A stretch of 64,000 nucleotides of DNA from Crateriforma spongiae (GTDB lineage Bacteria; Planctomycetota; Planctomycetia; Pirellulales; Pirellulaceae): assembly GCF_012290005.1 (NCBI RefSeq), contig NZ_JAAXMS010000007.1:350836-414835 (forward strand). Reading direction: 5' to 3'. The stretch's first letter is position 1. Every line of letters begins with the position of its first letter. Position numbers and translations under genes: made by a program. Shown here one piece after another: positions 9,482-18,743 of this stretch. The notes beneath the pieces were generated by a model. The model did not search any database and was not told the origin of the DNA. It saw only the letters and a program-made list of their open reading frames with translations.

Positions 9482-10504
9482 TCAGGTTACACGCCCGGGC
9501 CACAAATAAGCGGCAGCGACGCCGCCCAGTAATCCGCCCAAGTGAGCGCCGTTGGCAACGTTGCCGATCAGTGGCGTCATGCAAATCACCAGCCATCCCA
9601 GCATCAGCATGACGTTCTGGGGTGGCATGCGGATCGGGTACAGGGCTTCGACCTTCGGACGAATCCAGATGTATCCGAACAGTCCGAACACTGCACCGGA
9701 GGCACCGATGGCGAACGGTGATCCTTGCAACGACGGGGGCAACCAGTCGGGCAGCAGCACCTGCACCAGCATTCCCGCGATCTGGCTGACCAGCACCAGA
9801 CCGGCGAAAAACAGCGACCCGTGCAGTCGTTCCAGCGACGACCCCAAGGTGTAGATCCACAGCATGTTGAACAGCAGGTGAATCACGCTGCCGTGCAAAA
9901 ACATCGGTGTGATCAGACGCCAAACTTGGCCCTTTTTTAACGATGCCAAGCTGTCGCCACCGTCCGCGGTCGCGAACACCGTCCAGTCGACCACTTCACC
10001 ACGTTCGCTTTGCAAGGTTGCATAGTCGTAGCGGTCGACAAACGACATCGCCAAATAACTTTTGGTTTCCAACGAGAGGTTGTCCCGAAAATCGGCGTTC
10101 CGGGGATCCGCCCAATCGACGTTGCCAAAGTTGGTCCCAAAGCTGGCCAGGACCGAAATTGCAATGATCCCGATGGTCAGCGGGATGTTCGCCTGACGCA
10201 TGCGTCCCATCCCCGGACCGCCGGTGGGTACCGAACGGATGTTCTTCTGCATCCGCTGTTGCTGTTTGGCCTGCTCGCTGCGAATTTTTTTGACCTGATC
10301 ACCCACGTCATAGCGGGGGGCACCCGGGTCTTGGCGGAACGTGCCGAGTTCGGTTCGGGCCGCTTCCACGTCCGATTCGTCACGGATCCAGACGTCGCAT
10401 CCGTCGGATTCCTGTTCCCACGTCGCGTCGATCTGGCGTGTTAACAGATAGTCGCAAAACCGGCGGGCGTCCCTGGGCTGTGAAAGAGTCCCGATTTTTC
10501 GCAT
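9482..10504 (-). CDS. rhomboid-family intramembrane serine protease
   Basis: A 340-residue multi-pass protease. The N-terminal 70 residues (GTLSQPRDARRFCDYLLTRQ) resemble the cytosolic domain of GlpG. The rhomboid core follows, with HGSVIHLLFNMLW at 204-216, the catalytic serine in GASGAVFG (S269) and the catalytic histidine in NGAHLGGLLGG (H321). It cleaves transmembrane segments of membrane proteins within the bilayer. A large soluble loop between the first and second membrane segments (about 125-190) is longer than in GlpG. It converges with the HAD-TreZ gene across 109 bp with no obvious terminator, and is divergent from the Fe-S carrier gene. Confidence 0.9.
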   Translation of the reverse strand: MRKIGTLSQPRDARRFCDYLLTRQIDATWEQESDGCDVWIRDESDVEAARTELGTFRQDPGAPRYDVGDQVKKIRSEQAKQQQRMQKNIRSVPTGGPGMGRMRQANIPLTIGIIAISVLASFGTNFGNVDWADPRNADFRDNLSLETKSYLAMSFVDRYDYATLQSERGEVVDWTVFATADGGDSLASLKKGQVWRLITPMFLHGSVIHLLFNMLWIYTLGSSLERLHGSLFFAGLVLVSQIAGMLVQVLLPDWLPPSLQGSPFAIGASGAVFGLFGYIWIRPKVEALYPIRMPPQNVMLMLGWLVICMTPLIGNVANGAHLGGLLGGVAAAYLWPGRVT

Positions 10505-10708
10505 GAATGAGGGGGGGATGGGGGGAGTTAAAGCGTGGCCAATGGCGGATTGGATGGTTCGGCGCCCATCACTCGACCGTGATCGGACGCGAAAAGACTT
10601 GTCGAAATCGTCCGTTGATGAATATCATGCATTGTCGGTTGGAACGATAGACCGGCCGGAAAGACCGATTCATAGCCCCGACGAATTGACGAAAAGGGAA
10701 ATCCCGAT

Positions 10709-11041
10709 ATGGCAATCAAGCTCAGCGAACGTGCTGCCGAAGAAGTCAAACGCTTCCAAAAAGAACACAATTTTGACGATTCGATGCTGCTGCGCATCGG
10801 CGTCGCCGGTGGCGGCTGCAGCGGCTTCAACTACACCCTGAACTTCGACGACAGCTTCGACGACAAAGTCGATTCCAAGTACGAATGGCACGGCGTGGCC
10901 GTGGTCGTCGACAAGAAAAGTGCTCTGTACCTGGATGGCACGACCGTCGATTGGTACGAAAGCCTGGAAAAGAAGGGGTTCACCTTCGACAACCCCAACG
11001 CAGTTAAAAGCTGTGGCTGCGGCAGCAGTTTCCAGGCCTGA
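10709..11041 (+). CDS. A-type iron-sulfur carrier protein (IscA/ErpA/HesB family)
   Basis: A 110-residue protein of normal family length. The three conserved cysteines that bind iron or a [2Fe-2S]/[4Fe-4S] cluster are present: C37 in GGGCSGF, and C102 and C104 in SCGCGSSF. A-type carriers hand clusters from the scaffold to apo-proteins in the cytoplasm. Which subtype (IscA, SufA or ErpA) cannot be decided here because no isc or suf genes are adjacent. A very strong palindromic terminator follows at 11106-11133, so the gene is probably monocistronic. Confidence 0.93.
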   Translation: MAIKLSERAAEEVKRFQKEHNFDDSMLLRIGVAGGGCSGFNYTLNFDDSFDDKVDSKYEWHGVAVVVDKKSALYLDGTTVDWYESLEKKGFTFDNPNAVKSCGCGSSFQA

Positions 11042-11105
11042 TTGCCAAGACAGGATGCCTTTGACGCCGTCGCACTGACGGGCTGGCACGAATCAAATTT
11101 CGCCG

Positions 11106-11133
11106 ACGGCCATGCGATCGATCGCATGGCCGT
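11106..11133 (+). terminator. 28-nt perfect palindrome, probable terminator of the Fe-S carrier gene
   Basis: A perfectly self-complementary 28-nt block lies 65 bp after the Fe-S carrier stop. The core reads GCGATCGATCGC, flanked by CAT and GGCC arms. As RNA it would fold into a stem with almost no loop, followed by the T-rich GTTTCTGTT. This fits an intrinsic terminator, although a fully symmetric block could also bind a dimeric protein. Confidence 0.6.
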
Positions 11134-11164
11134 TTCTGTTGGCCAGCCGTTTCTGTTGGCAGCC
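11132..11164. repeat. tandem repeat of 17 and 16 bp
   Basis: GTTTCTGTTGGCCAGCC at 11132-11148 is followed directly by GTTTCTGTTGGCAGCC at 11149-11164, differing by one missing base. It starts at the edge of the palindromic terminator. The copy may have arisen by replication slippage and could provide a second T-rich release site. Confidence 0.8.
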
Positions 11165-11252
11165 AGTGGCCGCTTGCCGTCCCGCGGTGGCGGAATTGTG
11201 CTTGAGGCCTCCGTTTCAAATCGACGCCGGGACCGCCACGTTGGATTCCTTA

Positions 11253-12275
11253 ATGCCATTAGAAGACTGGATTTGCGACGTTGCGGGCGCCGAATCGGTC
11301 GGCCCCACGACGCCAGTTCAGTCGCTTTGGAGCGGGTACGGCCAAATCGTCCGTGTTCCCTTGGTGAAAGCGTCGGTCCCTACGGTGATCGTCAAGCAGG
11401 TGCGGCCGCCGCAAGTCGGCGACCAGCCCGGACGCCACCCTCGCGGATGGGATACACCGATTTCTCATCGACGAAAGTTGCGTTCCTACGAAGTGGAATC
11501 GGCGTTCTATGCCCGATTCGCGGACCGATGCGACGATCGTTGCCGCGTCGCCCGTTGCTGGGGCCAAGCCAGTGACCAAGATAGCCTGACATTGGTGCTG
11601 GAAGATCTGGATGCCGCAGGGTTTCCCTTGCGATTGGGCCGATTGGACATCGACGGTGTGGCTCGCGGGCTGGCGTGGTTAGCCAATTTCCATGGCACGT
11701 TCTTGCACCCGGCCGACGATGCGACCGGCTTCGATGGACTGTGGCCGATCGGAACGTACTGGCATTTGGACACCCGGCCGGACGAATGGCGGGCGATGCC
11801 CGAGAATGATCTGAAACGCCAAGCCGCTGTGATTGATCAGCGTTTGAATGAGAGCTTCTTCCAGACGCTGGTTCATGGTGATGCCAAGGTCGCCAACATG
11901 TGTTTTCCCGCTGACGAGCGATCGGCGCCGGCGATGGTGGATTTCCAGTACGTCGGTCGCGGATGCGGAATGAAGGACGTGGCGTACTTCTTAAGCAGTT
12001 GCGTCGACGAATCGGAATGTCAGCGAAACGAATCGACTTACCTGGCCATCTATTTCGCTGCACTGCGTGCCGCCGTGGTCCGCCATCACGGTGATCGATT
12101 CGATCTGGACGCCTTGGAAACGCAGTGGCGACAACTGTATCCACTGGCCTGGGCGGATTTCGTGCGTTTTCTGGAAGGCTGGTGTCCCGGCCATGCCAAG
12201 CTGACCGGCTATTCCCGGCATATGGTTCACCAAGCGTTGACGTCGGCGCAATCACCGACGTCCTCCGACGTCTGA
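11253..12275 (+). CDS. aminoglycoside-phosphotransferase/CHK-like small-molecule kinase
   Basis: A 340-residue protein with the eukaryotic-like kinase fold. Start ATG 11253 (MPLEDWICDVAG) is chosen because upstream in-frame codons run into the repeat and terminator; a TTG at 11241 is also possible. Visible elements are the lysine strand VIVKQV, the hinge LVLEDLDAAGFPLR, the catalytic loop LVHGDAKVANMCF (HGD and the metal-binding Asn), and the Asp of VDFQYVGRGCGMKDVAYFL. Such enzymes phosphorylate hydroxyls of small molecules (choline, aminoglycosides, ecdysteroids); the DUF1679/CHK-like spacing is the closest match. The substrate is unknown. It converges with gyrA. Confidence 0.75.
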   Translation: MPLEDWICDVAGAESVGPTTPVQSLWSGYGQIVRVPLVKASVPTVIVKQVRPPQVGDQPGRHPRGWDTPISHRRKLRSYEVESAFYARFADRCDDRCRVARCWGQASDQDSLTLVLEDLDAAGFPLRLGRLDIDGVARGLAWLANFHGTFLHPADDATGFDGLWPIGTYWHLDTRPDEWRAMPENDLKRQAAVIDQRLNESFFQTLVHGDAKVANMCFPADERSAPAMVDFQYVGRGCGMKDVAYFLSSCVDESECQRNESTYLAIYFAALRAAVVRHHGDRFDLDALETQWRQLYPLAWADFVRFLEGWCPGHAKLTGYSRHMVHQALTSAQSPTSSDV

Positions 12276-12336
12276 ACCATTTGGTGACGATGCTGAATCG
12301 GCGTGCCGCGAACCGAAACGAATCAGCGACCGGAGG

Positions 12337-15195
12337 TCACTGTTCGTTTTGATCTTCCGCCGCCGGAACGTTGTCCGAGTCATTGGAGTCACCGCCGTCA
12401 GGTGTCGGCGCTGTTTCGGCTTCTTCCTCATCGCGTTCTTCGGCCGGCACACGCACCACTTCGATCAGAGAATCGTCCGCGTCGACGTTCATGATCCGAA
12501 CACCTTGGGTGTTGCGACCGATCACGCTGATATCGCCGGCCTTGATCCGCTGGATCTTGCCTTTGGCAGTCATCATGAACACTTCGTCGTCGTTTTTGAC
12601 GACGGCAATGCCGACCACTTGTCCGTTGCGTTCGCTGGTGCGGATGTCTCGCAGCCCCTTACCACCACGCTTTTGTGTTCGGTATCGGGCACCCGAGCTG
12701 GTCGATTCTTCTTCTCCCGCATCGTCTTCATCGGTTTCCACCAAATTCGGACCGAACGGGGTGCGTTTGCCGTAGCCGTTTTCGCAAACGGTCAGCAGCG
12801 TCGCATCGGGATCGGCGACCACCATGCCGACGACTTCGTCGTCGCCGACCAGGGAGATGCCTTTGACCCCCGAGGTGTTACGACCCATCGGGCGAGAATC
12901 GGATTCCTTAAAACGAATCGCCATGCCGGTCTTGGTGACCATCATTAATTCATCACCGGGGCCGACGACGGCGGCATCGACCAATTCGTCATCCTCGCGA
13001 AGTTTGATGGCGATAATGCCGCCTCGCTTCGGTCGGCTGTACTGTTCCAGCGGTGTTTTTTTGACCAAGCCTTTTCGGGTCGCCATCGCGACGTAGTAAC
13101 CTTCCTGGTCAAAGTCCCGCACGACCAAACACTCGGCGATCTGTTCGCCATCTTCCAAGTTCAGCAGATTGACGATCGCGCGTCCCTTAGAATCTCGGGC
13201 AAGTTGCGGCAAGTCATAGACCTTTTGCCAGCGAACTTTACCGGTCGTCGTCAAGAACAACAGGTACGCGTGGGTACTGGCGACAAACAGCAACGCGATC
13301 GGATCGGCTTCGTCGGTCTTGGCACCCTTCAGGCCTTTGCCGCCACGACGCTGGGTGTTGTAGACACTGGTTGGCGTGCGTTTGATGTACCCGTTGTGGC
13401 TGATCGAAACCACCATGGTTTCTTCGGTGATCAGGTCTTCCAGATCGATGTTACCAAGTTCTTCACCGGAGATTTCCGTCCGGCGTGCGTCACCAAAGCG
13501 TCGTTTGATCTCTTCCAAGTCATCTTTGATGATCCCGTAGACGCGTGCCTGATCGCCCAGGATGTCCAAATAGTCGGAAATTTCCTTCAGCAACTCAGCA
13601 TGTTCATCGGTCAGTTTTTCCTGTTCCAGGTTGACCAACTGGCCCAACCGCATCCGCAGGATCTCGTCCGCTTGGACGCTGGTCAGCGTGTACGATTCCG
13701 CCTCGCCGCGTTCAATGACGAATTGTTTGAAACCTTCGTCGCCCAGAGCCCGCTGCATCAGTGATGAGGGGCATTCGATGCCCATCAACCGCTGTTTGGC
13801 TTCCGGCTGGGTACGGCTGGTGCGGATCGTTTGGATGATCTCGTCGATGTTGGCCAGTGCCAGCAACAAACCTTCGACGGTGTGTTTGCGGCGGCGTGCT
13901 TTGGCCAGCAAGAATTGGGTGCGGCGCCGAATCACGTGGACGCGGTGACGAAGGAACTCCGTCAGCATTTCCTTCAGCGTCAGTTCACGCGGCTTGCCGT
14001 CGACCAGGGCCAAGAAGATCAGCGAAAAGGTGTCTTGAAGCGGGCTGAATTGATACAGCTGATTCAGCACGACATCCGGATCGGCGTCGCGTTTCAGTTC
14101 GACGACCAGACGAACCGGTTCCTTCAGATCACTTTCATCGCGGATCGCGGAGATGCCTTTGACTTTGTCGCCGTTGACCAGCGCGGCGATCTTTTCAACG
14201 ATCCGGTCGCGATACTGTTGGTACGGAATCTCGGTGATGATGATGCGATGGCGGTTGCCCTTCATCTCCTCGATTCGGCAACGGGCGCGCACCACCATTG
14301 TGCTGCGTCCGGTCTTGTAACCGCGTCGAATGCCGGCCCGTCCGCAAATGATCCCGCCGGTGGGAAAATCGGGACCCGGGATGATTTCGCACAATTCGTC
14401 GATCGTTGTTTCCGGTTCATCGATCAACCGAATCAACGCATCGCAGACTTCCGTTGGGTTGTGCGGTGGGATGCTGGTCGCCATCCCAACGGCAATCCCG
14501 CCGGAACCGTTGATCAACAGGTTCGGAAACTTGCTGGGCAGAACGGTCGGCTCGCTGCGTGCTTCGTCGTAGGTCGGGACGTAATCGACCGTGTCCAGTT
14601 TCAGGTCGTCCAGCATGTTGGCCGCGACGGCACTCAAGCGAGCTTCGGTATATCGCATCGCCGCCGGGGGAAGGCCCGCGATACTGCCGAAGTTCCCCTG
14701 CTTGTCGATCAACAGGCTGCGCATGTTCCATTCTTGGGCCATGCGAACCAGCGTCGGATAGATGACGCTTTCACCGTGCGGGTGATAGTTACCCGAAGTG
14801 TCGCCGGAAATCTTTGCGCACTTGACCCGCTTGCTGCCCGGGCCGAGGTTCAGGTCGTTCATCGCGACCAAAATCCGACGTTGGGATGGTTTCAAACCGT
14901 CACGGACGTCGGGCAAGGCACGGCTGACGATCACGCTCATCGCGTACGTCAGATAGCTGTCACGCAGTTCGTCTTCGATCGGCAGATCGACCATCCGCAG
15001 GGCACCACGGCCCCCTTCCCCGTCTCCGGCCGGCGTGACCATGTCGGTGCCCGACGGTGGATCGCCGTTGCCGTTTTCTGAACCGGCTTCGACGTCATCG
15101 GCGCCGGTATTTTCCGGACCCGACTCGGACGGTTCGGCGTCCGACGGATTGTCTGATTGGTTTTCGTTGCCGTCTTCGAATTCGTCGTCTGCCAA
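12337..15195 (-). CDS. gyrA: DNA gyrase subunit A
   Basis: A 952-residue GyrA, which breaks and rejoins DNA in the A2B2 gyrase that introduces negative supercoils. The start is TTG at 15195, supported by an AAGAG Shine-Dalgarno-like stretch 8 bp upstream on the coding strand. Residues 1-65 are an acidic extension absent from E. coli GyrA. The winged-helix/tower part follows, with [20 protein letters not shown] and the catalytic tyrosine in [10 protein letters not shown] (Y182). The quinolone-determining loop reads [11 protein letters not shown]: Ser is kept at the E. coli Ser83 position (S143), but Pro (P147) replaces Asp87. The C-terminal pinwheel has a canonical GyrA box QRRGGKG (615-621) and a second box-like QKRGGKG (841-847). 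The tail is again acidic. gyrB is not adjacent. Confidence 0.97.
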   Translation of the reverse strand: MADDEFEDGNENQSDNPSDAEPSESGPENTGADDVEAGSENGNGDPPSGTDMVTPAGDGEGGRGALRMVDLPIEDELRDSYLTYAMSVIVSRALPDVRDGLKPSQRRILVAMNDLNLGPGSKRVKCAKISGDTSGNYHPHGESVIYPTLVRMAQEWNMRSLLIDKQGNFGSIAGLPPAAMRYTEARLSAVAANMLDDLKLDTVDYVPTYDEARSEPTVLPSKFPNLLINGSGGIAVGMATSIPPHNPTEVCDALIRLIDEPETTIDELCEIIPGPDFPTGGIICGRAGIRRGYKTGRSTMVVRARCRIEEMKGNRHRIIITEIPYQQYRDRIVEKIAALVNGDKVKGISAIRDESDLKEPVRLVVELKRDADPDVVLNQLYQFSPLQDTFSLIFLALVDGKPRELTLKEMLTEFLRHRVHVIRRRTQFLLAKARRRKHTVEGLLLALANIDEIIQTIRTSRTQPEAKQRLMGIECPSSLMQRALGDEGFKQFVIERGEAESYTLTSVQADEILRMRLGQLVNLEQEKLTDEHAELLKEISDYLDILGDQARVYGIIKDDLEEIKRRFGDARRTEISGEELGNIDLEDLITEETMVVSISHNGYIKRTPTSVYNTQRRGGKGLKGAKTDEADPIALLFVASTHAYLLFLTTTGKVRWQKVYDLPQLARDSKGRAIVNLLNLEDGEQIAECLVVRDFDQEGYYVAMATRKGLVKKTPLEQYSRPKRGGIIAIKLREDDELVDAAVVGPGDELMMVTKTGMAIRFKESDSRPMGRNTSGVKGISLVGDDEVVGMVVADPDATLLTVCENGYGKRTPFGPNLVETDEDDAGEEESTSSGARYRTQKRGGKGLRDIRTSERNGQVVGIAVVKNDDEVFMMTAKGKIQRIKAGDISVIGRNTQGVRIMNVDADDSLIEVVRVPAEERDEEEAETAPTPDGGDSNDSDNVPAAEDQNEQ

Positions 15196-15524
15196 CGTCG
15201 TTGCTCTTGGCTATAGGGGGACCGGCCGGCCGAATTTGGGGCTCAGATTCGCCGCTGAACGAACCGGTTAGTGTAAGGATTTTGGGTCCCGGCCACAACG
15301 GCCCCGGAGTGACGTGCAGGCGTCATAAGTTATTGACTGGCATGGCTTTATGTGGTGAATTTGCGGTCGCCCAGTGCGGCAGGGCGCGGTGCCGCCGTCG
15401 CCACGGTAGGATTGTGTGGCGACGCCTTGGCGTGTCGGCACGCGCTGCCCCACAAGGGTGCCCTTTTCCATCGATCGGTGCTTCGCCTTCGGGCGGATCG
15501 GCGGTCCCGTTTCTCGAGTCTGTC
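15196..15524. other. divergent intergenic region with a 9-bp inverted repeat
   Basis: This 329-bp gap separates the gyrA start from the AAA ATPase start and must hold both promoters. A perfect inverted repeat CGTCGCCAC (15396-15404) / GTGGCGACG (15416-15424) with an 11-nt spacer lies in the probable leader of the AAA gene. A weak TTGACT-N17-TGAATT promoter-like pair sits at 15333-15361. No coding sequence was recognised. Confidence 0.45.
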
Positions 15525-17384
15525 ATGTCTGATCCCAACGACGCCATTATCGAGTCCATTCGGCTGTATCGCGAGGCACTTCAAGAGACCCGGACGCTGT
15601 TTATCGAAAGCGGCAAGCTGATCCGTGGCTCCTACAGCTGGCTGGGCCAGGGCGACGGGGACGCCGCATCGATTGCCGATCAGATGGATGATCTGCACCA
15701 GGGGTTGGTGATGAAGGTGTTTGCCACCGTGGTGCCCGACGCAGGTTTCCAATCGATGCAGCAGCGTCAAATGGGACGCGTGTTGTTGGAACACCTGTGG
15801 GGACAAACCGTCATGGGATCCAAGCTGCGCGACGCGGTCGATTGGCTGGTCCAAACGGCGGTTCAGTTCCAGTGGGCCGATCTGGTACGTCCGTTCGCCC
15901 AGATCCCTTCGATCCGCGACCGATACGGTGAACTGGAATCGTTGGTCATGCGGATGGCCAAGCTGATTGCCGCGGTCGACGGCGGAATCGATTTGAATGA
16001 ACAGGATTGCATCGAATCAATCATGCGGCAGATGGAGATCAGCGAAGGTCGAACTTGGCAATCGACCAGCCCGTCCGAACCAGCGGTTGAACCGGAGGTC
16101 AATCATCCCGAAGACACCGACGCCGCCCGGGAAGCCATTGATTGGTTGCGTCGTGAAGCCCAACGGTTGCGTGATGGGGCCGGTGCCAGTGCGGGCCGGC
16201 CCGCCGAGCCGACACCGATGCCGACCGGTGGACCGGCCGCGGCGTCACCGAAACCGGCGGTCACCGCAAGAACGCCGGCAGTGGATCCCGACGACGATCG
16301 GACTCCGGAACAGCGTTTGGACGACGCACGCCAGAAACTGAACCGGCTGGTCGGCCTGGATGGAATCAAGGACCAGATCGAAACGCTGACCAATTTTTTG
16401 CGGATGGAAAAGCTGCGGACCGAAGCGGGCTTGCCCACCAGCAAACCCAGTCTGCACATGGCGTTCGTCGGGAACCCCGGCACCGGAAAGACAACCGTGG
16501 CGCGGATCGTTGCCGAAATCTATGGTGCCCTTGGCGTCCTGGAAAAAGGTCACTTGGTGGAAACCGATCGCAGCGGTTTGGTCGCGGAATATGCGGGGCA
16601 GACGGGACCGAAAACCAACGCCAAGATCGATGAGGCTTTGGACGGCGTTCTGTTTGTCGACGAAGCCTACACCTTGATCGATGAAAGCGGCCAGGATCAG
16701 TATGGCCGTGAAGCCGTGCAGACGCTTTTGAAACGCATGGAAGATCAACGCGAGCGACTGGTCGTCATCTTGGCCGGGTATCCGAATGAAATGAACAAGA
16801 TGATTCGCAGTAATCCCGGGCTAAGTTCGCGGGTCGGGACGACGATGCGATTCGAGGATTATGATCCGGCCGCGTTGTGCCGGATTTTCGAATTGATCGC
16901 CAAGAAGTCGAAATACGAATTGACCACCGAGGCACGGCGAAGACTGCTACGTGGCTTCACCTATCTTTATCTGAAACGTGACCGACACTTCGGCAACGGC
17001 CGCACGTCGCGCAACAGTTTTGAACGCAGCGTCCGTCGGTTGGCCAATCGCTTGGCGGGGATGACGGAAGTGAATCGCGAACTGCTGACGACGTTGGAAG
17101 CGGACGACATCGAAGTGGCCGGCGTCACCCAAGCTCATTTGGCTGCGATGGCGGCCGAGCCGGGCAAAGTCCGTGTGACCTGTACGCTATGTGACGTGGC
17201 GATGGTCATTGACGACGCGCTGTTGGGGACCGAGGTGACCTGTGAACACGACCCGCAGGTCCGCTTCACACCGGACTTTGGCGATCCGGTGGTCCAGTTG
17301 CCTGAAGCCGCTGCAAGTGAGCAAGATGCGACGAGCGACCCATCCAGCAATGGGAACGCCGCTGATGATGGCGATGCCGCTTGA
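15525..17384 (+). CDS. AAA ATPase, CbxX/CfqX type, with N-terminal TerB-like region
   Basis: A 619-residue protein. ATG 15525 (MSDPNDAIIESIRLY) is chosen because upstream in-frame sequence is leader-like. Residues 120-172 include LVMRMAKLIAAVDGGIDLNEQD, which resembles a TerB-like acidic helical domain. A Pro/Ala-rich linker leads to a CbxX-type AAA module with the usual N-linker (RLDDARQKLNRLVGLDGIK), Walker A GNPGTGKTT (316-324), Walker B VLFVDEAY (375-382), and the sensor and arginine regions LAGYPNEM and NPGLSSR. A C-terminal cysteine pair (CTLC) and a later CEHD may form a small zinc site. Classical CbbX reactivates red-type RuBisCO, but no RuBisCO is present, so a general remodelling role is more likely. 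Confidence 0.83.
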   Translation: MSDPNDAIIESIRLYREALQETRTLFIESGKLIRGSYSWLGQGDGDAASIADQMDDLHQGLVMKVFATVVPDAGFQSMQQRQMGRVLLEHLWGQTVMGSKLRDAVDWLVQTAVQFQWADLVRPFAQIPSIRDRYGELESLVMRMAKLIAAVDGGIDLNEQDCIESIMRQMEISEGRTWQSTSPSEPAVEPEVNHPEDTDAAREAIDWLRREAQRLRDGAGASAGRPAEPTPMPTGGPAAASPKPAVTARTPAVDPDDDRTPEQRLDDARQKLNRLVGLDGIKDQIETLTNFLRMEKLRTEAGLPTSKPSLHMAFVGNPGTGKTTVARIVAEIYGALGVLEKGHLVETDRSGLVAEYAGQTGPKTNAKIDEALDGVLFVDEAYTLIDESGQDQYGREAVQTLLKRMEDQRERLVVILAGYPNEMNKMIRSNPGLSSRVGTTMRFEDYDPAALCRIFELIAKKSKYELTTEARRRLLRGFTYLYLKRDRHFGNGRTSRNSFERSVRRLANRLAGMTEVNRELLTTLEADDIEVAGVTQAHLAAMAAEPGKVRVTCTLCDVAMVIDDALLGTEVTCEHDPQVRFTPDFGDPVVQLPEAAASEQDATSDPSSNGNAADDGDAA

Positions 17385-17412
17385 GGTGAAACCAACGCGT
17401 CGGCCGACGATC

Positions 17413-17448
17413 CAAAAAGAAACCGCCGACCCTTTCGGGGCCGGCGGC
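17413..17448 (-). terminator. intrinsic terminator for the TPR/NPF gene
   Basis: Read on the minus strand, a GC-rich stem (CCGCCGGCCC paired with GGGTCGGCGG, loop CGAAA) is followed by TTTCTTTTT. It lies about 35 bp after the stop of the minus-strand TPR gene. This is a textbook Rho-independent terminator. Confidence 0.8.
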
Positions 17449-17481
17449 TGAAGTGCTTTCTGGCGATTGTCAGCGTTCGCG

Positions 17482-18252
17482 TTAGAAAGGCGAATCACCG
17501 AACGGATTGTCGTCGCCGCCCATGTCGCCGAACGGGTTGTCGTCACCACCGGTGTCGCCAAACGGGTTGGAATCGTCGCTGCCGCCGAACGGGTTGTCGT
17601 CGGCAGGGGCGTCGGCCGGCTGTGCCGCGGCCGCATTGCCGTCGGTCTTGAACGGATCTTCGTCCAAGGTGCCTTCCAGCACATCCTTGCTTTCGACCGT
17701 GGCGTCGGCCACCGGATCGTCGGCGAACGGGTCGACTTGATCAGCCGGCGGCATGGCGGGTGCGTCAGCGACCGGGGGGGCGGGGGGCGGCGTGGCTGGT
17801 GCAGGCGAAGCGGCTTGGATCTCGTTCATCCGCTGATTGGACCGTGCTTGGCCAAGCATCAATTGCTGGACGCGTGCTTCACGGCGAATTTCTTCCAGCT
17901 TCAACCGCGCGGATCCTTGAATTCGTGACAAGGAACGGCCGATGTCACCGTTAACTTTACCGCGGGCTTCCAGCTCGGCACCGGCCTGCCAATCGGCCTC
18001 CGCCTCGTATTGCCGCCCCATCGCATCGGCCGCAAAACCGCGGAAGTAGTAGGCCCGAGGGTCTTGATAGCCGTGGGTGATTGCCTGGCTGAAGAGTTGA
18101 TACGCCTGGTCGTACTGATGCGAGTTATAGGCGTGGACGCCCTGGCCGTAGATCGTGTTCAGGACCGAAAGCTGGCCTTGTGCGGGGGCCGTCGTCAGGC
18201 AGCAAGCCAGAAGGGCAGCGGCCGCGTAAAACCACTGGAAATGTCGCGTCAT
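17482..18252 (-). CDS. secreted TPR protein with C-terminal NPF repeats
   Basis: A 256-residue exported protein. The signal peptide is MTRHFQWFYAAAALLACC and onward, with cleavage near AQGQ (residues 24-27). Residues 30-95 contain TPR-like helices (GVHAYNSHQYDQAYQLFSQAI, then DPRAYYFRGFAADAMGRQYEAEADW). A charged helix follows (about 105-145), then a Pro/Ala-rich stretch. The C-terminus is an acidic low-complexity tail with four NPF tripeptides at 220, 229, 239 and 249 in the unit DDNPFGD, plus related DPF motifs. The DNA for this tail is an imperfect 27-30 bp tandem repeat. The function is unknown. The tail looks like a multivalent short linear-motif ligand. A terminator follows. Confidence 0.75.
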   Translation of the reverse strand: MTRHFQWFYAAAALLACCLTTAPAQGQLSVLNTIYGQGVHAYNSHQYDQAYQLFSQAITHGYQDPRAYYFRGFAADAMGRQYEAEADWQAGAELEARGKVNGDIGRSLSRIQGSARLKLEEIRREARVQQLMLGQARSNQRMNEIQAASPAPATPPPAPPVADAPAMPPADQVDPFADDPVADATVESKDVLEGTLDEDPFKTDGNAAAAQPADAPADDNPFGGSDDSNPFGDTGGDDNPFGDMGGDDNPFGDSPF

Positions 18253-18383
18253 TCGGGATCGTCTCCACCCGGAATCGGGCTTCTTAGGGGAGGTCAGAGA
18301 AGCTGAATTCAGTCTCCAGCACTCTAGTCGTCCCGACGATCGTCTTCAAACATTTTTGCCGTCTATGACGATCAAATGTTCAT

Positions 18384-18584
18384 TCACACCGGTTCTTCGT
18401 TGAATTCTCGCGTTTCGGTGACCGCACCGGGGACGATCTTGGTGACGCTGACCTTGGTGCGACGCAGTTCCTGGATCTCGGTCGCCATTTCGTTGATCAG
18501 GTTCGCGATTTCTGCACCGGCCTCTTCACCGATGTGCACCATCAGGGCTTTGCGGGCTCGATAGCTGAGTTCGAAATCTTTCAT
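18384..18584 (-). CDS. small conserved hypothetical protein
   Basis: A 66-residue protein starting at ATG 18584 (MKDFELSYRARKALMVHIGEE). It is predicted to be largely helical (EIANLINEMATEIQELRRTKV) with a short basic C-terminal strand segment. No membrane helix, signal peptide or cysteines are seen. The upstream in-frame extension is Arg/Pro-rich and unlikely to be translated. No family was recognised. It lies between glmS and the TPR gene on the same strand, with gaps of 130-160 bp. Confidence 0.6.
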   Translation of the reverse strand: MKDFELSYRARKALMVHIGEEAGAEIANLINEMATEIQELRRTKVSVTKIVPGAVTETREFNEEPV

Positions 18585-18743
18585 AGGACGGCGTCTTCGA
18601 AGTGGATTCGGGTTGTCTGAAAAGACCCGGAGTGGCCCGATCAGGCTCATGCGGGTGGTCGGCGAGTGCCCCTTGCGGGTTTCCGCCTCACGCTAAGCCA
18701 TTCTGGCTACCAAGTCTGCAAAGACAACGCTATCGCTAAATTT

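Noticed and set aside
13831..15081. 416-residue plus-strand frame
   Set aside because: Antisense to gyrA; the composition is a mirror of conserved gyrase codons.
15333..15361. TTGACT-N17-TGAATT promoter-like pair
   Set aside because: The -10 half matches only 3 of 6 consensus bases; kept only as a remark in the intergenic entry.
18600..18720. GC-rich stretch between glmS and the small ORF that recalls planctomycete intergenic repeats
   Set aside because: No second copy was found in the window, so repeat status cannot be shown.
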